In this document: positions 33,469 through 42,735 of the stretch, piece by piece
Numbering within the stretch: position 1 is the first letter of the stretch
How the letters are laid out: each line of letters starts with the position of its first letter
DNA from: Trebonia sp963773105
GTDB lineage: Bacteria; Actinomycetota; Actinomycetes; Streptosporangiales; Streptosporangiaceae
NCBI GenBank assembly: GCA_963773105.1
Contig: CAVZAA010000002.1
Location: forward strand, 1,238,078-1,302,077
Direction: 5' to 3'
DNA length: 64,000 bases
Position numbers and translations under genes: made by a program
The notes under the pieces: model-generated
The model's input: only the letters and a program-made list of their open reading frames with translations
Databases searched by the model: none
Told to the model about the DNA's origin: nothing

Positions 33469-34296
33469 ATGGTGGCGCCGGTCGCGGACATCGGGGTCAT
33501 CGGCGGCTCCGGCTTCTACGAGTTCCTGACCGACGCCGAGGAGGTGCCGGTCGAGACGCCCTTCGGTGAGCCGAGCGAGCCGGTGCTGGTGGGCGAGGTG
33601 GCGGGCCGCCGGGTGGCGTTCCTGCCGCGACACGGCAAGGACCACCGGTTCCCGCCGCACATGATCCCGTTCCGCGCCAACCTGTGGGCGCTGCGGTCGC
33701 TTGGCGTCCGCCGCATCCTCGCGCCAAGCGCGGTGGGGTCGCTCACCGCCTCCTACGGTCCGGGCACTCTGGTCATCCCCGACCAGCTGGTGGACAGGAC
33801 CGGAGGGCGGATCCAGACCTTCTACGACGAGTACGCGGTGCACGTCCCGTTCGCCGACCCGTACTGCCCGACCGGCCGCGCCCACGCCGTCGAGGCCGCG
33901 CGGAAGTACGGCTGGGTGCCCGCAAGCACCGGGACGCTGGTCGTGATCGACGGGCCGAGGTTCTCCACCCGCGCCGAGTCGCAGTGGTACTCGGCCCAGG
34001 GCTGGACGCTGGTCGGGATGACCGGCCACCCGGAGGCGGTGCTGGCCCGTGAGCTGGCGCTCTGCTACACGACCCTCGCGCTCGTCACCGACACCGACGC
34101 GGGCGTGGACGAGGGCGACGGGGTGACTCAGGCCGAGGTCTTCGAGGTGTTCGGTAAGAACATGTCGCGTCTGCGCGAGCTGGTGGCGAAGGTCATCGCC
34201 GCGTTCCCGGCCGAGCGCGAGGACGATCTGTGCGCGCACGCGCTCGACGGGATACGGGTACCGATCGAGTTGCCGTTATGCCGCTATTGTTTGTGA
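33469..34296 (+). CDS. mtnP: S-methyl-5'-thioadenosine phosphorylase
   Basis: MtnP splits methylthioadenosine to adenine and methylthioribose-1-phosphate. This 275-residue protein has the phosphate loop IGVIGGSGFYEF, then FLPRHGKDHRFPPHMIPFRA, the Met/base pocket STRAESQWY and the purine-binding VGMTGHPEAVLARE with TDTDAGVDEG. ATG 33469 lies two bases after the fmdB stop. A one-base gap separates it from the next gene, so these three form a transcript. The pocket PFADPYCP and the GMTGHPE motif resemble actinobacterial phosphorylases annotated as MtnP. Inosine or guanosine use cannot be excluded. Confidence 0.88.
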   Translation: MVAPVADIGVIGGSGFYEFLTDAEEVPVETPFGEPSEPVLVGEVAGRRVAFLPRHGKDHRFPPHMIPFRANLWALRSLGVRRILAPSAVGSLTASYGPGTLVIPDQLVDRTGGRIQTFYDEYAVHVPFADPYCPTGRAHAVEAARKYGWVPASTGTLVVIDGPRFSTRAESQWYSAQGWTLVGMTGHPEAVLARELALCYTTLALVTDTDAGVDEGDGVTQAEVFEVFGKNMSRLRELVAKVIAAFPAEREDDLCAHALDGIRVPIELPLCRYCL

Positions 34297-34297
34297 T

Positions 34298-34894
34298 GTG
34301 ACATCACTGGAGATTCCGGCCACTGGTTCCGCCGAAGTGCACGTGCTTCACAACGGATACGTTGGCCTCGACGGCGACAGCGAGCGCGTGAGTGGCACCG
34401 TCACGTTGATTCGCGATGGCGACGCGGTCATCATCGTCGACCCGGGAATGGTCGCCGACCGCGACGCGCTGCTGGCCGAGCTCAGGGCGCACGGCCCGGC
34501 GCCGGGGGACGTCACCGACGTGGTGTTCAGCCATCACCACCCTGATCACACCGTCAACGCCGCGCTCTTTCGCAACGCGCGCATCCACGATCACTGGGCG
34601 GTCTACCAGGGCGACCGGTGGCTCGACCGGGACGCGCACGGCGCCCGGCTCGGCCCGTCGGTGCGGCTGCTGCGGACCCCGGGGCACACCGGCGAGGACA
34701 TCTCCACGGTGGCGTCGGCCCCGGACGGCGTCTACGTCTGCACCCACGCCTGGTGGTCGTCAGCCGGCCCCGAGGAGGATCCGCTCGGCACCGACCAAGC
34801 GGCCCTGGTAGCCAGCAGAAAACGGCTGCTCGAGTTCGCGGACGTGATAATTCCGGGCCATGGGGCGCCGTTCCGCCCTGGCACACCCGCGTAA
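34298..34894 (+). CDS. Metallo-beta-lactamase-fold hydrolase
   Basis: This 198-residue MBL-fold enzyme carries the zinc motif HHHPDH (FSHHHPDHTVNAALF), followed by the His in TPGHTGED and the last His in PGHGAPF. The length and the sequence VIIVDPGMVADRDALL resemble small MBLAC1-like or glyoxalase-like proteins. The substrate is unknown. GTG 34298 starts one base after the mtnP stop, so translation is coupled. Role in methylthio or folate recycling is only suggested by position. Confidence 0.85.
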   Translation: MTSLEIPATGSAEVHVLHNGYVGLDGDSERVSGTVTLIRDGDAVIIVDPGMVADRDALLAELRAHGPAPGDVTDVVFSHHHPDHTVNAALFRNARIHDHWAVYQGDRWLDRDAHGARLGPSVRLLRTPGHTGEDISTVASAPDGVYVCTHAWWSSAGPEEDPLGTDQAALVASRKRLLEFADVIIPGHGAPFRPGTPA

Positions 34895-35084
34895 CATCCG
34901 CTGTGATCCGCCGACGCAGCAGGATATCCTGCACTCCCTGTGACCATCCGTCACAGTTCCGGTGCAATAGGGACACGGTGTGCACTGGAGCGAGTACGCT
35001 AACATGCCGTGCGGTTATTAGCCCGTTCGGTTGGGAGCGGCTTTGGGCAGCCAATCCGCGAGGGTCGCAGGCGGCGAGGGGCAC

Positions 35085-35531
35085 GTGGCTGACTGGCCGT
35101 TGACCTCAGACCTGGGCCCCCTCGGGGCCCTGCCGACCGCCCCCCGGCTCGCCAGGGGGTTCATCGGCGTGGTGCTCAACGGCTGGGGGCTCAACTCGCT
35201 GATCGAGACCACCGAGCTGGTCGTCAGCGAGCTGACCACCAACGTCGTGCAGGCGGTGACCGGTGCCGACGGCAGCCTCAGGTACGACGCCGAGGGGAAG
35301 CTGCCGCTGCTGTGGGTGCGGCTGTCATCCGACCGGTTCCGGCTCATGGTCGAGGTCTGGGACACGCTGCCGGCCGCGCTGGGCGCGCCCGCCATGCGCC
35401 ATCCGGACCAGGACGAGGAGTCGGGCCGCGGCCTCGAACTGATCGAGGCGCTGGCCGATGACTGGAACTGGGAAGCGGTCCCGGGCTGGCACGGCAAGCG
35501 CGTCTGGGCTGTGCTCCCGGTCCACGAGTAA
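35085..35531 (+). CDS. SpoIIAB/RsbW-like ATP-binding regulatory protein
   Basis: This 148-residue HATPase_c protein begins WPLTSDLGPLGALPTAPRLAR, usual for the many small actinomycete ATPases. The N box is ELVVSELTTNVVQAV, the G1 region VEVWDTLPA, and the G2 region EESGRGLELIEALADDWNWE. Such proteins act as anti-sigma factors or kinases for anti-anti-sigma proteins. No partner is adjacent. GTG 35085 follows GAGGGG. An upstream in-frame TTG at 35031 is less likely. A strong bidirectional terminator follows. Confidence 0.85.
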   Translation: MADWPLTSDLGPLGALPTAPRLARGFIGVVLNGWGLNSLIETTELVVSELTTNVVQAVTGADGSLRYDAEGKLPLLWVRLSSDRFRLMVEVWDTLPAALGAPAMRHPDQDEESGRGLELIEALADDWNWEAVPGWHGKRVWAVLPVHE

Positions 35532-35557
35532 ACGAGAATTCCAAGGTCGCTGACCTT

Positions 35558-35601
35558 GAACGGCCGCGGGCTTCGGTATGAGTCGAAGCCCGCGGCCGTT
35601 C
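35558..35601. terminator. Bidirectional terminator between convergent genes
   Basis: GAACGGCCGCGGGCTTCG and its exact complement form an 18-bp perfect stem with an 8-base loop. It stands between the ATPase stop (35531) and the PEPCK stop (35632), which converge. No T-run, as is common in high-GC actinomycetes. Confidence 0.85.
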
Positions 35602-35631
35602 GATAAGCCGGTGTTGATCTTGATTTTGAGG

Positions 35632-37464
35632 TTAGTCCTGGAGGTCGGCGGCTACCCGGCGGTGGGCGGCCCAGATCTCGTCGGGGAGGTTGGCGAACTG
35701 CTCGAGGTGGGCCTGGCGGAAGCCCATCTCCTGCTTCCAGCGGTCGGCGTCGATGGTGAGCAGCGTATCCAGGTCGGCCGGGTCGATGTCGAGGCCGTCG
35801 GTGTTGAGTTCCTCCTTGGTCGGCAGGATGCCGACCGCGGTCTTGACCCCCGCCACCTCGCCCTCCTTGAGCTGCATGAGCCACAGCAGCGCGCGCAGGT
35901 TGTCGCGGTAGCCGGGCCACAGGAAGTGGCCGTCCTTGGCGTCGCGCTGGAACCAGTTGACGTGGGCGAAGATCGGCTGCTCGGTCGCCCCGCCGATGAT
36001 CTTGAGCCAGTGCGCGGCGTACGCGCCCTCCGGGTAGGACATGAACGGGCGCATCGACATCGGGTCGTAGCGCAGCTGGCCGTCGAGGCCGTCGGCGGCG
36101 AAGGTGGCCTCCGCGCCCAGCGTGAGGCCGTCGTAGACGCCCTCGGCGAGGTCGGTGATCGCGCGGATCAGCGGCTCCCGGTCGCTGGTGCGGCCGCCGA
36201 AGATGATGCCGTCGATCGGCACGCCCTGCGGTTCGTTGTAGTCCTTGGCGATGTTAGGCACGTTGGCCAGGGTGGTGGTGAAGCGGCTGTTCGGGTGCGC
36301 CCAGGGGTCGCTCGCTTCCTCGGGGGAGCGGTCGGCGATCGGGTTGCCCTTCCAGTCGAGCCAGCCGTCGAGGTCGGCGGGCGGGTTCTTGGTGCGCCCC
36401 TCCCACCAGACCTCGTGCGTCTTCTCGTTCCAGGCGATGTTGGTGAAGATCGCCTTGGTGCCGGGGGCGATCGACTCGATCGCGGTCGGGTTGGTCTTCT
36501 CGTTGGTGTCCTTGGCCACGCCGAAGACGCCGAACTCGGGGTTCATGCCGTACAGGCGGCCGTCTTCGCCGACCCACATCCAGGCGATGTCGTCGCCGTA
36601 GAAGTCGACGTAGTAGCGGTCGCCGAGGGCATCGGGGGAAAGGGTCATGGCCAGGTTGGTCTTGCCGCTGGCGCTGGGGAAGCCGCCCGCGATGTGCCAC
36701 TTCTTGCCGGTCTGCTTGTCGGTGATCCCCAGCAGCATGAACTGCTCGGACAGGAACCGGCCGGAAGCCCAGCCGTCGTAGGCGGCCTGGCGCAGCCCGT
36801 GCGCGATCTTGCCCAGCAGCGCGTTGCCGCCGTAGGACGAGCCGAAGTGCAGGATCGTGCGCTCGTCGGCTACCGTCACGAAGTAGCGCTTGTCGTCGGC
36901 CGTGCCCTGGCCCAGGTTCTCCAGGTCCCCGGTCACGTGCACGGCGCGGACGAAGCTGTCGGGGACGGCGAGGTTGTTGATGAAGTCGACGTGCACCCGG
37001 GACATCCGGTTCATGTGCAGCACGACGGCGCGGTTGTCGGTCAGCTGAACGCCGGCCGCGTACTGCTCGAGCGGGGCGCCGGGCGGCGACATGAGGTAAG
37101 GGATCACGTACATCGTCTTGCCTGCGGAGGCGCCGCGCATGAGTCCGGTGAGCTTCTCCTTCATCTCCGCGGCGGGGTACCAGTTGTTGTAGGTCCCCTT
37201 GTCGGCCGGATTGCTGGTCGCGACGATCGTGCGCTCCTCCGACCGCGCGGTGTCCTTGTAGTAGCTGCGGGAGTAGTAGAGGCCCTCGCCGGCGGGGAAG
37301 ATCTCGCCTGCCGCCAACGCCTCGGCGACCAGCCTGGCGTCGTCATCGGCGCTGACGACCTCGATGTTGTCGGCGCCCGTGATCCCCGCCCAGTACTTGA
37401 CGTACTCGCGTACGTGCTCGTTTTTCAGGTGCGCGGCTTCCAGGATGGCATCAACATCGACCAC
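35632..37464 (-). CDS. pckG: Phosphoenolpyruvate carboxykinase (GTP)
   Basis: PEPCK joins oxaloacetate and PEP at the start of gluconeogenesis. GTG 37464 (610 residues) is chosen because GAGAGG stands nine bases upstream. A TTG eight codons earlier is the alternative. Motifs: SSYGGNALLGK, the P-loop GGFPSASGKTNLAM, the metal/GTP block YVDFYGDDIAWMW, then GVFGVAKDTNEKTNP and HWLKIIGGATEQP. The P-loop differs from the family FPSACGKTN: the reactive, strictly regulated Cys is Ser here. All other residues look functional. The subfamily looks like one of acid-soil actinomycetes rather than the common mycobacterial form. Upstream leader bears a direct repeat. Confidence 0.93.
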   Translation of the reverse strand: MVDVDAILEAAHLKNEHVREYVKYWAGITGADNIEVVSADDDARLVAEALAAGEIFPAGEGLYYSRSYYKDTARSEERTIVATSNPADKGTYNNWYPAAEMKEKLTGLMRGASAGKTMYVIPYLMSPPGAPLEQYAAGVQLTDNRAVVLHMNRMSRVHVDFINNLAVPDSFVRAVHVTGDLENLGQGTADDKRYFVTVADERTILHFGSSYGGNALLGKIAHGLRQAAYDGWASGRFLSEQFMLLGITDKQTGKKWHIAGGFPSASGKTNLAMTLSPDALGDRYYVDFYGDDIAWMWVGEDGRLYGMNPEFGVFGVAKDTNEKTNPTAIESIAPGTKAIFTNIAWNEKTHEVWWEGRTKNPPADLDGWLDWKGNPIADRSPEEASDPWAHPNSRFTTTLANVPNIAKDYNEPQGVPIDGIIFGGRTSDREPLIRAITDLAEGVYDGLTLGAEATFAADGLDGQLRYDPMSMRPFMSYPEGAYAAHWLKIIGGATEQPIFAHVNWFQRDAKDGHFLWPGYRDNLRALLWLMQLKEGEVAGVKTAVGILPTKEELNTDGLDIDPADLDTLLTIDADRWKQEMGFRQAHLEQFANLPDEIWAAHRRVAADLQD

Positions 37465-37791
37465 GAACTCGGTCCTCTCGTCAGTCAAGCTGAACGCTTG
37501 AAAAAGCTTCGATCATTCATCTTGACAGGAGAACGCTTGTCTGTAGAGTGCGCAACATCACGTGCCAACCCGGCCCTACGCTGCAAGGTCTACACCACCT
37601 GACCTGCGCCGCCGGTAAATAGGGGTCTTCGCCGTCCATTTTCGTTAACCGCTTGTGAAATCGTGAGCACTCTCACATTCGCAAGCGGCGGTCGCGGCTT
37701 GTTACTGGCCGGTCTCTTCGGGTTCTGCGGGCTCATCGGGAATATAGAACAAGCGGAGACGCATGAGCCGCGCGCCCGGGCAATGGCACCT
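37465..37791. other. Gap between PEPCK and the TIGR03086 gene
   Basis: About 325 bases, less GC-rich than the surroundings, hold no convincing gene. The right part is the 3' side of the next minus-strand gene, the left part the PEPCK promoter with its direct repeat. A plus-strand TTGACA-16-TAGAGT pair is present near 37524 but no gene follows it. Confidence 0.5.
37492..37539 (-). promoter_or_regulatory. Direct repeat in the PEPCK leader
   Basis: CAAGCGTTC (minus strand) occurs at 37492-37500 and 37531-37539. The spacing of 39 bases places both sites on nearly the same helix face. They are just before the PEPCK start and may bind a carbon-response regulator. No regulator is known from sequence. 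Confidence 0.4.
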
Positions 37792-38379
37792 TCAGCTCGC
37801 CGACGGCGTCCAGGCCGGGTCGCGTCCGGACAGCGACAGCACGCGGTCGAGGATCGGCGCGTCCGCCGCCGCCGGCACCGGGTCGGCAAACCCCTTGTAC
37901 TGGCGGAAAAGCTCGGCGTTGGCCTCGACTGCGCGCAGCGCGGCCTCGGCCGCACGGTCGGAGACCGCGTAGACCTGCCCGGTCGCCGCGGCCAGGTCCC
38001 AGCCGTGCAGCACCAGTTCGGCGATCATGAGGGCGGCCACGTCAGCCGCCGGGGTCTTGGACCCCATCACGTCAAGCTCGCGATCCCAGACGGCCGGGTC
38101 CGCCCACGCGTCCAGCGCGCGGTCCAGTTGCGCCCGGTAGTCGCGGGCGAAGTCCGGCGCCGCCGCGAAGTCGCGTTCCATCAGCTCCGGTGCCACCGAC
38201 TCGCCGTGCGCCCGGCGCTCGAGCGAGTAGGAGCTCCACAGGATGACATGGTTGAGCAGGGCCTGGACGTCCCATTCGTCGCACGGCGTGCGGCCGTCCA
38301 GTTCGGCTGGTGTCACGTTGTCTACGACGAGCGCGGTCGCTCCCGCCGCGTCAGCTAGTTCGGCGTGTTGTTGTGTCAT
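37792..38379 (-). CDS. TIGR03086-type (DinB/mycothiol maleylpyruvate isomerase-like) protein
   Basis: This 195-residue four-helix protein belongs to the actinobacterial TIGR03086 family, related to mycothiol-dependent isomerases. It shows TPCDEWDVQALLNHVILWSS with the metal-ligand His, and ELVLHGWDLAAATGQ with a second His. ATG 38379 is preferred over 38421, since the homologous part starts TQQHAELADAAG. The catalytic role is unknown. A metal-dependent thiol transfer is likely. It is divergent from an AraC gene that probably controls it. Confidence 0.82.
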   Translation of the reverse strand: MTQQHAELADAAGATALVVDNVTPAELDGRTPCDEWDVQALLNHVILWSSYSLERRAHGESVAPELMERDFAAAPDFARDYRAQLDRALDAWADPAVWDRELDVMGSKTPAADVAALMIAELVLHGWDLAAATGQVYAVSDRAAEAALRAVEANAELFRQYKGFADPVPAAADAPILDRVLSLSGRDPAWTPSAS

Positions 38380-38444
38380 GCTCGCGACACTAGCGCCGCG
38401 CATCGGCGATGTCTTGAACAAAGGCGACAGCTACCCTTGGTGGC

Positions 38445-39266
38445 GTGAACTCGCCATCCGTCACCACGGCCGGGTCCATGGGCCCCGGCGTGCTGCACGC
38501 CGCGGCCGCCTCGACCAGGTTCACGCTGGACCGCTACCCACCGCCCGAGGACCTGGCCCTGTTCGTCGATTTCTGCTGGGTTATCCGATGGGACCTGCGC
38601 GGGCAGCTGCCGCATGAGCAGCAGATCCTGCCGCATCCCAATGTGCACCTGGCCTTCGAGGCGAGCGGCCCGTCGGTGTACGGCGTCGACAGGAAGATCT
38701 TCACCCGGCGCCTGTCGGGCGCCGGGAAGGCGCTCGGCGTCCGCTTCCGCCCCGGCGGCTTCCGTCCCTTTAGCTCAAGGCCGATCTTCAGCCTGAACGA
38801 TCGCGTGGTCCCCGCCGCCCGCGTTTTCGGCCCGGCGGCGGACGAGGCGTGCGAGGTGGTGCTGGCGGCTGGCGCCGATGACGAGATGGCCGCGGCCGCG
38901 GCAGGCCTGCTGCGCGCCTTCGGCGCCGCCAAGGACCCCGTGGTCGAGCAGGCGGCCGGGCTGGTGAAGCGGATCACCGAGGACCCGGGGCTGCAGCGGG
39001 TAGCCCAGCTGGCCGAGATGTCCGGGCTGTCGGAGCGAAAGCTGCAGCGCTTGTTCTCCGACTACGTCGGCGTCTCGCCCAAGTGGGTGATGCGCCGCGC
39101 CCGGCTGCACGAGGCGGCGCTCCGGGTCGAGGCGGACGGGCCCGCCTCGGTGGACTGGGCGGCGCTCGCGGCCGACCTCGGCTACGCCGACCAGGCCCAC
39201 CTGACCAGGGATTTCACCGCCACCCTGGGCGTGCCGCCGAGCCGCTACGCGGCCGCCCAGGGCTGA
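38445..39266 (+). CDS. AraC-family transcriptional regulator
   Basis: This 273-residue regulator has an N-terminal sensing domain of the DUF6597 kind (LALFVDFCWVIRW, ILPHPNVHLAFEA). The C-terminal double helix-turn-helix is LQRVAQLAEMSGLSERKLQR, then FSDYVGVSPKWVMRRARLHEA and ADLGYADQAHLTRDFTATLG. GTG 38445 starts divergent from the TIGR03086 gene with about 65 bases between. Such regulator/TIGR03086 pairs are common in actinomycetes. The signal is unknown. Confidence 0.9.
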   Translation: MNSPSVTTAGSMGPGVLHAAAASTRFTLDRYPPPEDLALFVDFCWVIRWDLRGQLPHEQQILPHPNVHLAFEASGPSVYGVDRKIFTRRLSGAGKALGVRFRPGGFRPFSSRPIFSLNDRVVPAARVFGPAADEACEVVLAAGADDEMAAAAAGLLRAFGAAKDPVVEQAAGLVKRITEDPGLQRVAQLAEMSGLSERKLQRLFSDYVGVSPKWVMRRARLHEAALRVEADGPASVDWAALAADLGYADQAHLTRDFTATLGVPPSRYAAAQG

Positions 39267-39354
39267 CCGCCGCCCGCCAGCGGGCTTTATCGGCATCGCT
39301 GGCATGCGGTCGCCTATTGCGGGTTGGCTGCAAGGACGTTCTGAATGTCCCCGC

Positions 39355-40806
39355 ATGGTGGAGAAACGTGTCTACCCTCGGGACGTGCGAATAACGCGGG
39401 CGGTGCGGTCGGGGTGGCCGCTGCTCGCGGTCCTGGCCGTCCAGGCGGCGCTCTCGGCCAGCTTGGTGCGGTCGAACACCGCCTTCGGCGACGAGGCGCT
39501 GTACCTCTCGGCCGGGCATCTCGAGTGGTCGCACTGGCTGCACGGGACCCCGATTCCGGAGTATCAGACCTACTTTTCCGGCGCTCCGGTGATCTACCCG
39601 CCGATCGGCGCCATCGCCGACAGACTCGGCGGGCTGGTCGCGGCGCGGCTGTTGTCGCTGGTCTTCATGCTCGGGGTGACGTGTCTCGTCTGGTGCACTG
39701 CGAACCGGCTGCTGGCGGACGAGCGCGCCGCCTTCTTCGCCGCCGCCGCGTTCGCCGTGCTCGCGCCGACGTTGCACCTCGGCTCGTTCGCGACCTACGA
39801 CGCGGCTGCCTTGCTGCTGCTGGCCGGGGCGACCTGGTGCGCCGCCGGCGCCAGGAGCGGTCAGCGCGCGATGCAATGGATGATCGCAGCCGGGGTTCTG
39901 CTGGCCCTGGCGAACGCGACCAAGTACGCGACGGCCCTCTACGACCCCGTCGTGCTTGGCGTCGCCATCCTGAGCACGTGGCCGGACATCGGGTGGAAGG
40001 CGGCGCTCAGACGGGGCGCTCTGGTCGCCGCCGCCGCGGCGGCTCTCGTCGCCGTGCTGCTCGCGCTCGGCGGGCCCGGCTATCTCGCCGGGATCCGCGT
40101 CACCACGACCGGGCGCGTCAACGGAACCGACGCCGCGTCCCTGATCTTCGCCGACGCGTGGTCGTGGACCGCCGTCGTGCTGGTCCCGGCCGTTGCCGCG
40201 GTCGTCGTCTGCGCTGTGCGGAGGCGGTGGCCGCAGGCGCTGCTGCTGGCCGTGCTCGCGCTCTCGGCGCTGCTGGCGCCGGCCGACCAGGCGCGCATTC
40301 AGACCACGACATCGCTGGACAAGCACGTCGACTTCGGCGCCTGGTTCGCCGCGATCGCGGCCGGCTATCTGCTCGGCCTGCTGTCGCGGAGGCGAGTCGT
40401 CCTAGCCGCGGCGCTGGCCGCTTTGATCCCGATTACCGCCGTGGGCACGGCCCAGGCGCGCGCGATGATCGACTGGCCCGATGCCGCCGCGCTGGTCAAG
40501 GTGGTCCGGCCGATGACCGATCACGGCGGTCACTTCCTGGTGGAAACCACCGACGTCCTCCAGTACTACCTGCCGAACACGACGTGGCAGCAGTGGTCGG
40601 GCACCGAGGCCAACAGCCCGCAGTACTACCTGCAGCAGATCAGGCGCCACTTCTACACGGTGCTGGTCCTCGGCTTCAACCAGACCCTGAGCACGGACTA
40701 CGCGATAGCTCTGGAGCTGTCCGAGACGAGCGGGTACACGCTCGCGGCCAAGGTGCACTCGGGCAAGACGGTCTTCTACGTGTGGGAGTACACCGGTCGG
40801 GTGTGA
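39355..40806 (+). CDS. Multi-pass membrane glycosyltransferase (GT39/ArnT-like)
   Basis: This 483-residue protein has about 11 membrane segments and the acidic first-loop motif FGDEALYLSAGH, where GT-C enzymes such as ArnT and protein mannosyltransferases carry their catalytic Asp/Glu pair. The extracytoplasmic C-terminal part (TTDVLQYYLPNTTWQQWSGT) is soluble. ATG 39355 is chosen. An upstream ATG at 39304 is possible. Such enzymes use lipid-linked sugars to decorate the cell envelope. The acceptor is not known. It seems to stand alone. Confidence 0.75.
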   Translation: MVEKRVYPRDVRITRAVRSGWPLLAVLAVQAALSASLVRSNTAFGDEALYLSAGHLEWSHWLHGTPIPEYQTYFSGAPVIYPPIGAIADRLGGLVAARLLSLVFMLGVTCLVWCTANRLLADERAAFFAAAAFAVLAPTLHLGSFATYDAAALLLLAGATWCAAGARSGQRAMQWMIAAGVLLALANATKYATALYDPVVLGVAILSTWPDIGWKAALRRGALVAAAAAALVAVLLALGGPGYLAGIRVTTTGRVNGTDAASLIFADAWSWTAVVLVPAVAAVVVCAVRRRWPQALLLAVLALSALLAPADQARIQTTTSLDKHVDFGAWFAAIAAGYLLGLLSRRRVVLAAALAALIPITAVGTAQARAMIDWPDAAALVKVVRPMTDHGGHFLVETTDVLQYYLPNTTWQQWSGTEANSPQYYLQQIRRHFYTVLVLGFNQTLSTDYAIALELSETSGYTLAAKVHSGKTVFYVWEYTGRV

Positions 40807-40849
40807 CCTCCGGTCAAGAATCGGGCACCGCGGCGACCGCCTCGATTCT

Positions 40850-42685
40850 TCAGCGGCGGTCCAGGGCCTTGTTCAGGTTGACGGCGGCGCTGATCAGGGC
40901 CAGGTGGGTGAAGGCCTGGGGGAAATTGCCGAGCGACTCGCCCGAGTGGCCGATCTGCTCGGCGAACAGGCCCAGGTGGTTGCTGTAGGTGAGCATCTTC
41001 TCGAAGACGCCCCTGGCCTCGTGGGCGCGGCCGGCCCGGGTCAAGGCCTCGACGTACCAGAACGAGCACAGGCTGAAGCTGCCCTCGCCCTCGGCGATGC
41101 CATCCACGCCGCTGAGGGCGTACCGGTTGACCAGGCTGTCGGAGACCAGCTCGCCGCTGATCTTCTCCAGGGTGGCCAGGAAGCGCGGATCGGTCGGGCC
41201 GGCGAACTTGACTCGCGGCATGACCAGCAGCGACGCGTCAAGCAGCTGGCTGCCCGGGTACATGACGTAGCTCTTCAGGCCGGGATCCCAGCACCGCTCC
41301 TGGACGAAGCGATAGGCCTGGGCGCCCAGCTCGCGCCACCGTTCGACCGGGGCGGGCAGCCCGCGGTCGCGGGCCAGCCGCCCCGCCCGGTCGTAGGCCA
41401 CCCAGGTCATCAGGGCAGAGTAGGTGAATCGCTGCCGGGGGCCGCGGATCTCCCAGATGCCCTCGTCCGGCTCCGTCCAGTGGTTGCTCAGCCAGTCGAG
41501 GCGCTTGGACAGCGCGGTCCACAGGTCCCAGGAGATCGGCACCGCCTTGTTGTAGAGGTAGACCGAGTCCATGATCTCGCCGTAGACGTCGATCTGCAGT
41601 TGGTCGGCGGCGCCGTTGCCGATCCGGACCGGCCGCGCGCCGTTGTAGCCCTCGAGGTGGTCGAGCGTCTCCTCGAGGATCTGATCGCCGCCGTCGACGG
41701 TGTACATGATCGAGATGTCGCGCTCGGTCGAGGCCGTCTCGCAGCGCTGCTGCAGCCAGTCCATGAAGCTGGCCGCCTCCTCGTGGAAACCGAGCCGCAT
41801 CAGGCTGTAGACGGTGAACGAGGCGTCCCGCAGCCACACGTACCGGTAGTCCCAGTTCCTAGTGCCGCCGGGCTCCTCCGGGAGCGAGGTGGTCGGGGCG
41901 GCGATGAGCGCGCCCGTCGGGTGGTAGACGAGCAGCTTGAGCGCGAGGGCGGAGCGATAGACCACCTCCCGCCAGCGGCCGGTGTACCGGCACTGGGCGA
42001 TCCAGTTCCGCCAGAAATCCTGCGTTTTGGTGAACAGCTTGCGGGTCTCGCCCTCGACGATCGGGTGGACGTGACCGTTCCACTCCAGGTGGAAGTCTGC
42101 GCTCTCGCCCTCCTCGAGGGTGAACGTGGCGGCGACCCCGCTCTCCTCGACCTTGAGGCTGACGTTGGTCCGGAGCACGACGCGGCCGATCGGCGAGGTG
42201 AAGATCGCGCCGACACCCGGGACGATCTGGACCTCGTGGCCCAGCCGGCCGTAGTCGAACGCCGGATGGCAGGCGACCTCGAACCTGGCGGTGCCCTTGA
42301 CCGCGCGTGCCTGTCTGACCAGCAGGTCGCGCGTGCGGCCGGTGGGCCTGGTGTCCGGGACCATGAAGTCGATGACCTCGGCTACCGCTTCTCTGCCCTG
42401 GAACCGGGTGAGGAGGATGTTGGTGTCGGGGAGGTAGCGCTGCTTCGGCTTGGCGTAGCTGGTTCTGGCGGCCAGTGAGAAGTAGCCGCCCTTCTCTCGG
42501 TCGAGCAGGGCGCCGAAGAGGCTCGGGGCGTCGAAACGGGCCGGGCAGAACCAGTCGACGGTGCCGTCGGTGCCGATGAGGGCCACCGTGCGCAGGTCGC
42601 CGACGATGCCGTGCTCCTCGATCGGGAGGTAGCCGCTCGGCGAGCCGAGCCGGCCGGTCCTGGTTCCCGGGTTGAAGTGCTCCAT
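40850..42685 (-). CDS. Glycoside hydrolase family 15 (trehalase/glucoamylase-like)
   Basis: This 611-residue protein begins with the GH15 start EHFNPGTRTGRLGSPSGYLP then EEHGIVGDLRTVALIGTDGTVDWFCPARFDAPSLF (given in parts). The catalytic barrel shows NWDYRYVWLRDASFTVYSL, with the first acid region, and the second acid in the C-terminal part near EGEGSFSLCSFWYVEAL. It has the size of mycobacterial-type trehalases, which differ from true glucoamylases. No secretion signal is present, so it acts in the cytoplasm. It may consume trehalose, a storage and stress sugar. Confidence 0.88.
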   Translation of the reverse strand: MEHFNPGTRTGRLGSPSGYLPIEEHGIVGDLRTVALIGTDGTVDWFCPARFDAPSLFGALLDREKGGYFSLAARTSYAKPKQRYLPDTNILLTRFQGREAVAEVIDFMVPDTRPTGRTRDLLVRQARAVKGTARFEVACHPAFDYGRLGHEVQIVPGVGAIFTSPIGRVVLRTNVSLKVEESGVAATFTLEEGESADFHLEWNGHVHPIVEGETRKLFTKTQDFWRNWIAQCRYTGRWREVVYRSALALKLLVYHPTGALIAAPTTSLPEEPGGTRNWDYRYVWLRDASFTVYSLMRLGFHEEAASFMDWLQQRCETASTERDISIMYTVDGGDQILEETLDHLEGYNGARPVRIGNGAADQLQIDVYGEIMDSVYLYNKAVPISWDLWTALSKRLDWLSNHWTEPDEGIWEIRGPRQRFTYSALMTWVAYDRAGRLARDRGLPAPVERWRELGAQAYRFVQERCWDPGLKSYVMYPGSQLLDASLLVMPRVKFAGPTDPRFLATLEKISGELVSDSLVNRYALSGVDGIAEGEGSFSLCSFWYVEALTRAGRAHEARGVFEKMLTYSNHLGLFAEQIGHSGESLGNFPQAFTHLALISAAVNLNKALDRR

Positions 42686-42735
42686 CCCCTAGGTGTTTCC
42701 TGTGTGACAGAAGGTCATCCTATAAATCTGTGAGG

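Noticed and set aside
37663..38358. 231-residue plus-strand frame
   Set aside because: It lies opposite the TIGR03086 gene, has Arg/Gly-rich shadow composition and no ribosome site or family match.
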